NCBI GenBank assembly: GCA_964036665.1
Contig: OZ038527.1
Location: 13,671,835 to 13,735,834 of the forward strand
Reading direction: 5' to 3'
DNA length: 64,000 nt
From: Gordius sp. MW1
Taxonomy: Eukaryota > Nematomorpha > Gordioida > Gordea > Gordiidae
Numbering within the stretch: the first letter of the stretch is position 1; each line of letters opens with the position of its first letter. Below the pieces are notes generated by a model that saw only the letters and a program-made list of their open reading frames with translations, was not told the origin of the DNA and ran no database searches. A program made the translations under genes and the position numbers. Of the stretch, positions 53,101 through 64,000 are shown one piece after another.

Positions 53101-56100
53101 AATAGTTTTCTGATTCTGATAAATTTTTACTTTTTATCATGGAAACAACGTCTGAAAACGACAACTTTCATCGGATGAATACGGTTGAAAGAAAAAAATG
53201 TGAAAAACTTTGAGGTAAAAATATTAATTTTTTTCGATTCTATGTGAAAGAGCGTAAAAAAATATATAAAAATATGCCAATTTGAAAATCCTATTATACT
53301 CGATTGACTTCCGAAAAGAGGTTTTAAGCTGCGAGAACTATCATTTTGACAGACAACGTTTTATTGTTGCGATTAGTTTGTTGTATCAAACGTGAGTGCT
53401 TAAAATTTGAAAACTGCTCTATGCAATCATGATTTGAAAGTAAGAGTTTTCTGATTCTGATAAATTTTTACTTTTTATCATGGAAACAACGTCTGAAAAC
53501 GACAACTTTCATCGGATGAATAGGGTTGAAAGAAAAAAATGTGAAAAACTTTGAGGTAAAAATATTTATTTTTTTCGAGTCTATGTGAAAGAGCTTGAAA
53601 AAATATATAAAAGTAAGCCGATTTGAGAATTCTATTATCCTCCATTGACTTCCGAAAAGAGGTTTTAAGCTGCGAGAACTATCATTTTGACAAAAGACAA
53701 CGTTTTATTGTTGCGATTAGTTTGTTGTATCGTAACGTGAGTGCTTAATTTTTGAAAATTGCTCTATGCGATCATGATTTCAAAGTAATAGTTTTCTGAT
53801 TCTGATAATTTATCATGGAAACAACGTCTGAAAACGACAACTTTCATCGGATGAATACGGTTGAATAAAAAAATGTGAAAAATTTTGAGGTAAAAATATT
53901 CATTTTTTTCGATTCTATGTGAAAGAGCGTAAAAAAATATATAAAAATAAGCCAATTTGAGAATCCTATTATCCTCGATTGACTTTCGAAAAGAGGTTTT
54001 AAGCTGCGAGAACTATCATTTTGACAAAAGACAACGTTTTATTGTTGCGATTAGTTTGTTGTATCAAACGTGAGTGCTTAATTTTTGAAAACTGCTCTAT
54101 GCAATCATGATTTCAAAGTAATACTTTTCTGATTCTGATAAATTTTTACTTTTTATCATGGAAACAACGTCTGAAAACGACAACTTTCATCGGATGAATA
54201 CGGTTGAAAGAAAAAAATGTGAAAAACTTTGAGGTAAAAATATTTATTTTTTTCGATTCTATGTGAAAGAGCTTGAAAAAATATATAAAAGTAAGCAGAT
54301 TTGAGAATCCTATTATCCTCGATTGACTTCCGAAAAGAGGTTTTAAGCTGCGAGAACTATCATTTTGACAAAAGACAACGTTTTATTGTTGCGATTAGTT
54401 TGTTGTATCGTAACGTGAGTGCTTAATTTTTGAAAATTGCTCTATGCGATCATGATTTCAAAGTAATAGTTTTCTGATTCTGATAAATTTTTTCTTTTTA
54501 TCATGGAAACAACGTCTGAAAACGACAACTTTCATCGGATGAATACGGTTGAATAAAAAAATGTGAGAAATATTGAGGTAAAAATATTCATTTTTTTCAA
54601 TTCTATGTGAAAGAGCGTAAAAAAATATATAAAAATAAGCCGATTTGAGAATCCTATTATCTTCGATTGACTTCCGAAAAGAGGTTTTAAGCTGCGAGAA
54701 CTATCATTTTGACAAAAGACAACGTTTTATTGTTGCGATTAGTTTGTTGTATCGCAACGTGAGTGCTTAATTTTTGAAAACTGCTCTATGCAATCATGAT
54801 TTCAAAGTAATAGTTTTCTGATTCTGATAAATCTTTACTTTTTATCATGGAAACAACGTCTGAAAACGACAGCTTTCATCGGATGAATACGGTTGCATAA
54901 AAAAATGTGAAAAATTTTGAGGTAAAAATATTCATTTTTTTCGATTCTATGTGAAAGAGCGTAAAAAAATATATAAAAATAAGCCAATTTGAGATATTAT
55001 CCTCGATTGACTTCCGAAAAGAGGTTTTAAGCTGCGAGAACTATCATTTTGACAAAAGACAACGTTTTATTGTTGCGATTAGTTTGTTGTATCGCAACGT
55101 GAGTGCTTAATTTTTGAAAATTGCTCTATGCGATCATGATTTCAAAGTAATAGTTTTCTGATTCTGATAAATTTTTACTTTTTATCATGGAAACAACGTC
55201 TGAAAACGACAACTTTCATCGGATGAATACGGTTGCATAAAAAAATGTGAAAAATTTTGAGGTAAAAATATTCATTTTTTTCGATTCTATGTGAAAGAGC
55301 GTAAAAAAATATATAAAAATAAGCCAATTTGAGAATCCTATTATCCTCGATTGACTTCCGAAAAGAGGTTTTAAGCTGCGAGAACTATCATTTTGACAAA
55401 AGACAACGTTTTATTGTTGCGATTAGTTTGTTGTATCAAACGTGAGTGCTTAATTTTTAAAAACTGCTCTATGCAATCATGATTTCAAAGTAATAGTTTT
55501 CTGATTCTGATAAATTTTTACTTTTTATCATGGAAACAACGTCTAAAAACGACAATTTCATCGGATGAATACGGTTGAAAGAAAAAAATGTGAAAAATTT
55601 TGAGGTAAAAATATTTATTTTTTTCGATTCTATGTGAAAGAGCTTGAAAAAATATATAAAAGTAAGCCGATTTGAGAATCCTATTATCCTCGATTGACTT
55701 CCGAAAAGAGGTTTTAAGCTGCGAGAACTATCATTTTGACAAAACAACGTTTTATTGTTGCGATTAGTTTGTTGTATCGCAACGTGAGTGCTTAATTTTT
55801 GAAAATTGCTCTATGCGATCATGATTTCAAAGTAATAGTTTTCTGATTCTGATAAATTTTTACTTTTTATCATGGAAACAACGTCTGAAAACGACAACTT
55901 TCATCGGATGAATACGGTTGAATAAAAAAATGTGAAAAATTTTGAGGTAAAAATATTCATTTTTTTCGATTCTATGTGAAAGAGCGTAAAAAAATATATA
56001 AAAATATGCCAATTTGAAAATCCTATTATACTCGATTGACTTCCGAAAAGAGGTTTTAAGCTGCGAGAACTATCATTTTGACAGACAACGTTTTATTGTT

Positions 56101-57180
56101 GCGATTAGTTTGTTGTATCAAACGTGAGTGCTTAAAATTTGAAAACTGCTCTATGCAATCATGATTTGAAAGTAAGAGTTTTCTGATTCTGATAAATTTT
56201 TACTTTTTATCATGGAAACAACGTCTGAAAACGACAACTTTCATCGGATGAATAGGGTTGAAAGAAAAAAATGTGAAAAACTTTGAGGTAAAAATATTTA
56301 TTTTTTTCGAGTCTATGTGAAAGAGCTTGAAAAAATATATAAAAGTAAGCCGATTTGAGAATTCTATTATCCTCTTAATGACTTCCGAAAAGAGGTTTTA
56401 AGCTGCGAGAACTATCATTTTGACAAAAGACAACGTTTTATTGTTGCGATTAGTTTGTTGTATCGTAACGTGAGTGCTTAATTTTTGAAAATTGCTCTAT
56501 GCGATCATGATTTCAAAGTAATAGTTTTCTGATTCTGATAATTTATCATGGAAACAACGTCTGAAAACGACAACTTTCATCGGATGAATACGGTTGAATA
56601 AAAAAATGTGAAAAATTTTGAGGTAAAAATATTCATTTTTTTCGATTCTATGTGAAAGAGCGTAAAAAAATATATAAAAATAAGCCAATTTGAGAATCCT
56701 ATTATCCTCGATTGACTTTCGAAAAGAGGTTTTAAGCTGCGAGAACTATCATTTTGACAAAAGACAACGTTTTATTGTTGCGATTAGTTTGTTGTATCAA
56801 ACGTGAGTGCTTAATTTTTGAAAACTGCTCTATGCAATCATGATTTCAAAGTAATACTTTTCTGATTCTGATAAATTTTTACTTTTTATCATGGAAACAA
56901 CGTCTGAAAACGACAACTTTCATCGGATGAATACGGTTGAAAGAAAAAAATGTGAAAAACTTTGAGGTAAAAATATTTATTTTTTTCGATTCTATGTGAA
57001 AGAGCTTGAAAAAATATATAAAAGTAAGCAGATTTGAGAATCCTATTATCCTCGATTGACTTCCGAAAAGAGGTTTTAAGCTGCGAGAACTATCATTTTG
57101 ACAAAAGACAACGTTTTATTGTTGCGATTAGTTTGTTGTATCGTAACGTGAGTGCTTAATTTTTGAAAATTGCTCTATGC
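50120..57180 (+). repeat. Shuffled multi-monomer duplications (3-, 6- and 8-monomer steps)
   Basis: A 10-bp deletion variant (GATAATTTATCATGG) occurs at 50739, 51758, 53804 and 56537. The linked variant TTGAAAATCCTATTATACTCG with GACAGACAACG occurs near 50218, 51238, 53284 and 56018. Steps are about 1,020, 2,046 and 2,733 bp, that is 3, 6 and 8 monomers. Between these blocks other marked units (TAATACTTTTCTG, GAATAGGGTTG, TTGAGATATTATCC) are also shared in conserved local order. Confidence 0.85.
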
Positions 57181-60100
57181 GATCATGATTTCAAAGTAAT
57201 AGTTTTCTGATTCTGATAAATTTTTTCTTTTTATCATGGAAACAACGTCTGAAAACGACAACTTTCATCGGATGAATACGGTTGAATAAAAAAATGTGAG
57301 AAATTTTGAGGTAAAAATATTCATTTTTTTCGATTCTATGTGAAAGAGCGTAAAAAAATATATAAAAATATGCCAATTTGAAAATCCTATTATCCTCGAT
57401 TGACTTCCGAAAAGAGGTTTTAAGCTGCGAGAACTATCATTTTGACAGACAACGTTTTATTGTTGCGATTAGTTTGTTGTAATTAACGTGAGTGCTTAAA
57501 ATTTGAAAACTGCTCTATGCAATCATGATTTGAAAGTAATAGTTTTCTGATTCTGATAAATTTTTACTTTTTATCATGGAAACAACGTCTGAAAACGACA
57601 ACTTTCATCGGATGAATACGGTTGAAAGAAAAAAATGTGAAAAACTTTGAGGTAAAAATATTTATTTTTTTCGATTCTATGTGAAAGAGCTTGAAAAAAT
57701 ATATAAAAGTAAGCCGATTTGAGAATCCTATTATCCTCGATTGACTTCCGAAAAGAGGTTTTAAGCTGCGAGAACTATCATTTTGACAAAAGACAACGTT
57801 TTATTGTTGCGATTAGTTTGTTGTATCAAACGTGAGTGCTTAATTTTTGAAAACTGCTCTATGCAATCATGATTTCAAAGTAATACTTTTCTGATTCTGA
57901 TAAATTTTTACTTTTTATCATGGAAACAACGTATGAAAACGACAACTTTCATCGGATGAATACGGTTGAATAAAAAAATGTGAGAAATTTGAGGTAAAAA
58001 TATTTATTTTTTTCGATTCTATGTGAAAGAGCTTGAAAAAATATAAAAAAGTAAGCCGATTTGAGAATCCTATTATCCTCGATTGACTTCCGAAAAGAGG
58101 TTTTAAGCTGCGAGAACTATCATTTTGACAAAAGACAACGTTTTATTGTTGCGATTAGTTTGTTGTATCGTAACGTGAGTGCTTAATTTTTGAAAATTGC
58201 TCTATGCGATCATGATTTCAAAGTAATAGTTTTCTGATTCTGATAAATTTTTTCTTTTTATCATGGAAACAACGTATGAAAACGCCAACTTTCATCGGAT
58301 GAATACGGTTGAAAGAAAAAAATGTGAGAAATTTTGAGGTAAAAATATTTATTTTTTTCGATTCTATGTGAAAGAGCTTGAAAAAATATAAAAAAGTAAG
58401 CCGATTTGAGAATCCTATTATCCTCGATTGACTTCCGAAAAGAGGTTTTAAGCTGCGAGAACTATCATTTTGACAAAAGACAACGTTTTATTGTTGCGAT
58501 TAGTTTGTTGTATCAAACGTGAGTGCTTAATTTTTGAAAACTGCTCTATGCAATCATGATTTGAAAGTAATACTTTTCTGATTCTGATAAATTTTTACTT
58601 TTTATCATGGAAACAACGTATGAAAACGACAACTTTCATCGGATGAATACGGTTGAAAGAAAAAAATGTGAAAAACTTTGAGGTAAAAATATTTATTTTT
58701 TTCGATTCTATGTGAAAGAGCTTGAAAAAATATATAAAAGTAAGCCGATTTGAGAATCCTATTATCCTCGATTGACTTCCGAAAAGAGGTTTTAAGCTGC
58801 GAGAACTATCATTTTGACAAAAGACAACGTTTTATTGTTGCGATTAGTTTGTTGTATCAAACGTGAGTGCTTAATTTTTGAAAACTGCTCTATGCAATCA
58901 TGATTTCAAAGTAATACTTTTCTGATTCTGATAAATTTTTACTTTTTATCATGGAAACAACGTATGAAAACGACAACTTTCATCGGATGAATACGGTTGA
59001 ATAAAAAAATGTGAGAAATTTTGAGGTAAAAATATTTATTTTTTTCGATTCTATGTGAAAGAGCTTGAAAAAATATATAAAAGTAAGCCAATTTGAGAAT
59101 CCTATTATCCTCGATTGACTTTCGAAAAGAGGTTTTAAGCTGCGAGAACTATCATTTTGACAAAAGACAACGTTTTATTGTTGCGATTAGTTTGTTGTAT
59201 CAAACGTGAGTGCTTAATTTTTGAAAACACCTCTATGCAATCATGATTTCAAAGTAATACTTTTCTGATTCTGATAAATTTTTACTTTTTATCATGGAAA
59301 CAACGTATGAAAACGACAACTTTCATCGGATGAATACGGTTGAAAGAAAAAAATGTGAGAAATTTTGAGGTAAAAATATTTATTTTTTTCGATTCTATGT
59401 GAAAGAGCTTGAAAAAATATATAAAAGTAAGCAGATTTGAGAATCCTATTATCCTCGATTGACTTCCGAAAAGAGGTTTTAAGCTGCGAGAACTATCATT
59501 TTGACAAAAGACAACGTTTTATTGTTGCGATTAGTTTGTTGTATCGCAACGTGAGTGCTTAATTTTTGAAAATTGCTCTATGCAATCATGATTTCAAAGT
59601 AATAGTTTTCTGATTCTGATAAATTTTTACTTTTTATCATGGAAACAACGTCTGAAAACGACAGCTTTCATCGGATGAATACGGTTGAATAAAAAAATAT
59701 GAAAAATTTTGAGGTAAAAATATTCATTTTTTTCGATTCTATGTGAAAGAGCGTATAAAAATATATAAAAATAAGCCGATTTGAGAATCCTATTATCCTC
59801 GATTGACTTCCGAAAAGAGGTTTTAAGCTTCGAGAACTATCATTTTGACAAAAGACAACGTTTTATTGTTGCGATTAGTTTGTTGTATCGCAACGTGAGT
59901 GCTTAATTTTTGAAAACTGCTCTATGCAATCATTATTTCAAAGTAATAGTTTTCTGATTCTGATAAATTTTTACTTTTTATCATGGAAACAACGTCTGAA
60001 AACGACAGCTTTCATCGGATGAATACGGTTGAATAAAAAAATGTGAAAAATTTTGAGGTAAAAATATTTATTTTTTTTCGATTCTATGTGAAAGAGCTTG

Positions 60101-60209
60101 AAAAACTATATAAAAGTAAGCCGATTTGAGAATCCTATTATCCTCGATTGACTTTCGAAAAGAGGTTTTAAGCTGCGAGAACTATCATTTTGACAAAAGA
60201 CAACGTTTT

Positions 60210-63200
60210 ATTGTTGCGATTAGTTTGTTGTATCAAACGTGAGTGCTTAATTTTTGAAAACTGCTCTATGCAATCATGATTTCAAAGTAATACTTTTCTG
60301 ATTCTGATATATTTTTACTTTTTATCATGGAAACAACGTATGAAAACGACAACTTTCATCGGATGAATACGGTTGAAAGAAAAAAATGTGAAAAACTTTG
60401 AGGTAAAAATATTTATTTTTTTCGATTCTATGTGAAAGAGCTTGAAAAAATATATAAAAGTGAGCCGATTTGAGAATCCTATTATCCTCGATTGACTTCC
60501 GAAAAGAGGTTTTAAGCTGCGAGAACTATCATTTTGACAAAAGCCAACGTTTTATTGTTGCGATTAGTTTGTTGTATCGTAACGTGAGTGCTTAATTTTT
60601 GAAATATGCTCTATGCGATCATGATTTCAAAGTAATAGTTTTCTGATTCTGATAAATTTTTTCTTTTTATCATGGAAACAAGGTCTGAAAACGACAACTT
60701 TCATCGGATGAATACGGTTGAATAAAAAAATGTGAAAAATTTTGAGGTAAAAATATTCATTTTTTTCAATTCTATGTGAAAGAGCGTATAAAAATATATA
60801 AAAATAAGCCAATTTGAGAATCCTATTATCCTCGATTGACTTCCTAAAAGAGGTTTTAAGCTGCGAGAACTATCATTTTGACAAAAGACAACGTTTTATT
60901 GTTGCGATTAGTTTGTTGTATCGCAACGTGAGTGCTTAATTTTTGAAAACTGCTCTATGCAATCATGATTTCAAAGTAATAGTTTTATGATTCTGATAAA
61001 TTTTTACTTTTTATCATGGAAACAACGTCTGAAAACGACAGCTTTCATCTGATGAATACGGTTGAATAAAAAAATGTGAAAAATTTTGAGGTAAAAATAT
61101 TCATTTTTTTCGATTCTATGTGAAAGAGCGTAAAAAAATATATAAAAGTAAGCAGATTTGAGAATCCTATTATCCTCGATTGACTTCCGAAAAGAGGTTT
61201 TAAGCTGCGAGAACTATCATTTTGACAAAAGACAACGTTTTATTGTTGCGATTAGTTTGTTGTATCGCAACGTGAGTGCTTAATTTTTGAAAATTGCTCT
61301 ATGCAATCATGATTTCAAAGTAATAGTTTTATGATTCTGATAAATTTTTACTTTTTATCATGGAAACAACGTCTGAAAACGGCAGCTTTCATCTGATGAA
61401 TACGGTTGAATAAAAAAATGTGAAAAATTTTGAGGTAAAAATATTCATTTTTTTCGATTCTATGTGAAAGAGCGTATAAAAATATATAAAAATAAGCCGA
61501 TTTGAGAATCCTATTATCCTCGATTGACTTCCGAAAAGAGGTTTTAAGCTGCGAGAACTATCATTTTGTCAAAAGACAACGTTTTATTGTTGCGATTAGT
61601 TTGTTGTATCGCAACGTGAGTGCTTAATTTTTGAAAACTGCTCTATGCAATCATGATTTCAAAGTAATAGTTTTCTGATTCTGATAAATTTTTACTTTTT
61701 ATCATGGAAACAACGTCTGAAAACGACAGCTTTCATCGGATGAATACGGTTGAATAAAAAAATGTGAAAAATTTTGAGGTAAAAATATTCATTTTTTTCG
61801 ATTCTATGTGAAAGAGCGTATAAAAATATATTAAAATAAGCCAATTTGAGAATCCTATTATCCTCGATTGACTTTCGAAAAGAGGTTTTAAGCTGCGAGA
61901 ACTATCATTTTGACAAAAGACAACGTTTTATTGTTGCGATTAGTTTGTTGTATCAAACGTGAGTGCTTAATTTTTGAAAACTGCTCTATGCAATCATGAT
62001 TTCAAAGTAATACTTTTCTGATTCTGATATATTTTTACTTTTTATCATGGAAACAACGTATGAAAACGACAACTTTCATCGGATGAATACGGTTGAAAGA
62101 AAAAAATGTGAAAAACTTTGAGGTAAAAATATTTATTTTTTTCGATTCTATGTGAAAGAGCTTGAAAAAATATATAAAAGTAAGCCGATTTGAGAATCCT
62201 ATTATCCTCGATTGACTTCCGAAAAGAGGTTTTAAGCTGCGAGAACTATCATTTTGACAAAAGCCAACGTTTTATTGTTGCGATTAGTTTGTTGTATCGT
62301 AACGTGAGTGCTTAATTTTTGAAATATGCTCTATGCGATCATGATTTCAAAGTAATAGTTTTCTGATTCTGATAAATTTTTTCTTTTTATCATGGAAACA
62401 AGGTCTGAAAACGACAACTTTCATCGGATGAATACGGTTGAATAAAAAAATGTGAAAAATTTTGAGGTAAAAATATTCATTTTTTTCAATTCTATGTGAA
62501 AGAGCGTATAAAAATATATAAAAATAAGCCAATTTGAGAATCCTATTATCCTCGATTGACTTCCTAAAAGAGGTTTTAAGCTGCGAGAACTATCATTTTG
62601 ACAAAAGACAACGTTTTATTGTTGCGATTAGTTTGTTGTATCGCAACGTGAGTGCTTAATTTTTGAAAACTGTTCTATGCAATCATGATTTCAAAGTAAT
62701 AGTTTTATGATTCTGATAAATTTTTACTTTTTATCATGGAAACAACGTCTGAAAACGACAGCTTTCATCTGATGAATACGGTTGAATAAAAAAATGTGAA
62801 AAATTTTGAGGTAAAAATATTCATTTTTTTCGATTCTATGTGAAAGAGCGTAAAAAAATATATAAAAGTAAGCAGATTTGAGAATCCTATTATCCTCGAT
62901 TGACTTCCGAAAAGAGGTTTTAAGCTGCGAGAACTATCATTTTGACAAAAGACAACGTTTTATTGTTGCGATTAGTTTGTTGTATCGCAACGTGAGTGCT
63001 TAATTTTTGAAAATTGCTCTATGCAATCATGATTTCAAAGTAATAGTTTTCTGATTCTGATAAATTTTTACTTTTTATCATGGAAACAACGTCTGAAAAC
63101 GACAGCTTTCATCGGATGAATACGGTTGAATAAAAAAATATGAAAAATTTTGAGGTAAAAATATTCATTTTTTTCGATTCTATGTGAAAGAGCGTATAAA

Positions 63201-63700
63201 AATATATAAAAATAAGCCGATTTGAGAATCCTATTATCCTCGATTGACTTCCGAAAAGAGGTTTTAAGCTGCGAGAACTATCATTTTGACAAAAGACAAC
63301 GTTTTATTGTTGCGATTAGTTTGTTGTATCGCAACGTGAGTGCTTAATTTTTGAAAACTGCTCTATGCAATCATTATTTCAAAGTAATAGTTTTCTGATT
63401 CTGATAAATTTTTACTTTTTATCATGGAAACAACGTCTGAAAACGACAGCTTTCATCGGATGAATACGGTTGAATAAAAAAATGTGAAAAATTTTGAGGT
63501 AAAAATATTTATTTTTTTTCGATTCTATGTGAAAGAGCTTGAAAAACTATATAAAAGTAAGCCGATTTGAGAATCCTATTATCCTCGATTGACTTTTGAA
63601 AAGAGGTTTTAAGCTGCGAGAACTATCATTTTGACAAAAGACAACGTTTTATTGTTGCGATTAGTTTGTTGTATCAAACGTGAGTGCTTAATTTTTGAAA
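60210..63700 (+). repeat. Five-monomer tandem duplication, 1,720 bp
   Basis: Markers AAAAGCCAACG, GAAATATGCTC, AAACAAGGTCTG and TTTCATCTGATG (61046 and 62766) recur 1,720 bp apart, five monomers. CATTATTTC at 59931 and 63372 is 3,441 bp apart, two such periods. Copies look nearly identical by eye, so this is among the youngest events in the window. Confidence 0.85.
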
Positions 63701-64000
63701 ATTGCTCTATGCAATCATGATTTCAAAGTAATAGTTTTCTGATTCTGATAAATTTTTACTTTTTATCATGGAAACAACGTCTGAAAACGACAGCTTTCAT
63801 CGGATGAATACGGTTGAATAAAAAAATATGAAAAATTTTGAGGTAAAAATATTCATTTTTTTCGATTCTATGTGAAAGAGCGTATAAAAATATATAAAAA
63901 TAAGCCGATTTGAGAATCCTATTATCCTCGATTGACTTCCGAAAAGAGGTTTTAAGCTGCGAGAACTATCATTTTGACAAAAGACAACGTTTTATTGTTG

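Larger units (their letters stand above)
6686..64000 (+). repeat. Satellite array, right block (about 344-bp monomer, ~166 copies)
   Basis: Same satellite, same strand and same phase as the left block. It resumes in the middle of the interrupted monomer (TTTGTTGTATCGCAAC), and complete units start at 6809, 7153, 7495, 7839 and so on to a last partial unit from 63789. Unit length is nearly always 342-346 bp. No other DNA is inserted across 57 kb. Recurring variant classes are GAGCTTGAAAA...AAAAGTAAGC versus GAGCGTAAAAA...AAAAATAAGC versus GAGCGTATAAA...AAGCCAATT in the AT-rich part, and TATCGCAACG, TATCAAACG, TATCGTAACG or TATAGTAACG at the dyad. The 60-92-codon minus-strand frames around each ATCATGG segment are by-products of the repeat and not genes. 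The array continues past the right edge. Confidence 0.97.

Noticed and set aside
6686-64000. CRISPR array
   Set aside because: The repeats are about 344 bp and directly abutting, with no unique spacers and no cas genes; this is satellite DNA.

Overview
The window is eukaryotic, almost gene-free satellite DNA. It is an uninterrupted head-to-tail array of an AT-rich monomer of about 343-345 bp, roughly 175 copies, all in the same orientation. It is broken once, between about 2964 and 6685, by a non-LTR retrotransposon on the minus strand. The array runs off both ends of the window. No other gene, tRNA, rRNA or bacterial-type feature can be supported. An R2/NeSL/CRE-type reverse transcriptase with a restriction-like endonuclease (RLE), together with a long satellite block, points to pericentromeric, centromeric or other heterochromatin of an animal. 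An invertebrate such as an insect is my guess, but the species cannot be named from the sequence.

Layout: 1-2963 holds eight complete monomers plus the left 217 bp of a ninth, with a clear three-monomer (about 1,031 bp) higher-order period. 2964-6685 is the retrotransposon. Read on the minus strand it has a 5' UTR of about 700 bp, one ORF (zinc finger, RT, CCHC plus RLE), a short 3' UTR with AATAAA, and a 27-nt poly(A) tail. 6686-64000 resumes the same monomer in the same phase and continues for about 166 copies. Within that stretch the higher-order structure changes repeatedly: 4-mer duplication at 21-23 kb, 6-mer at 27-30 kb, 6-mer at 36-38 kb, 4-mer at 42-46 kb, a patchwork of multi-monomer blocks at 50-57 kb, and a 5-mer at 60-64 kb. 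Copies of the same rare variants also recur about 6, 10 and 13 kb apart.

The most interesting observation is the insertion site. Many monomers carry a perfect 8-bp inverted repeat (GTTGCGAT / ATCGCAAC) around an 11-nt loop. The retrotransposon sits inside that loop, with no target-site duplication and an apparent loss of just two bases (AG). The ORF is nearly intact but is interrupted by a frameshift in the C-terminal part of the endonuclease region, so this copy is probably dead unless the frameshift is a sequencing error. The short minus-strand ORFs of 60-92 codons that recur through the array are chance open frames in the satellite and are not annotated as genes.
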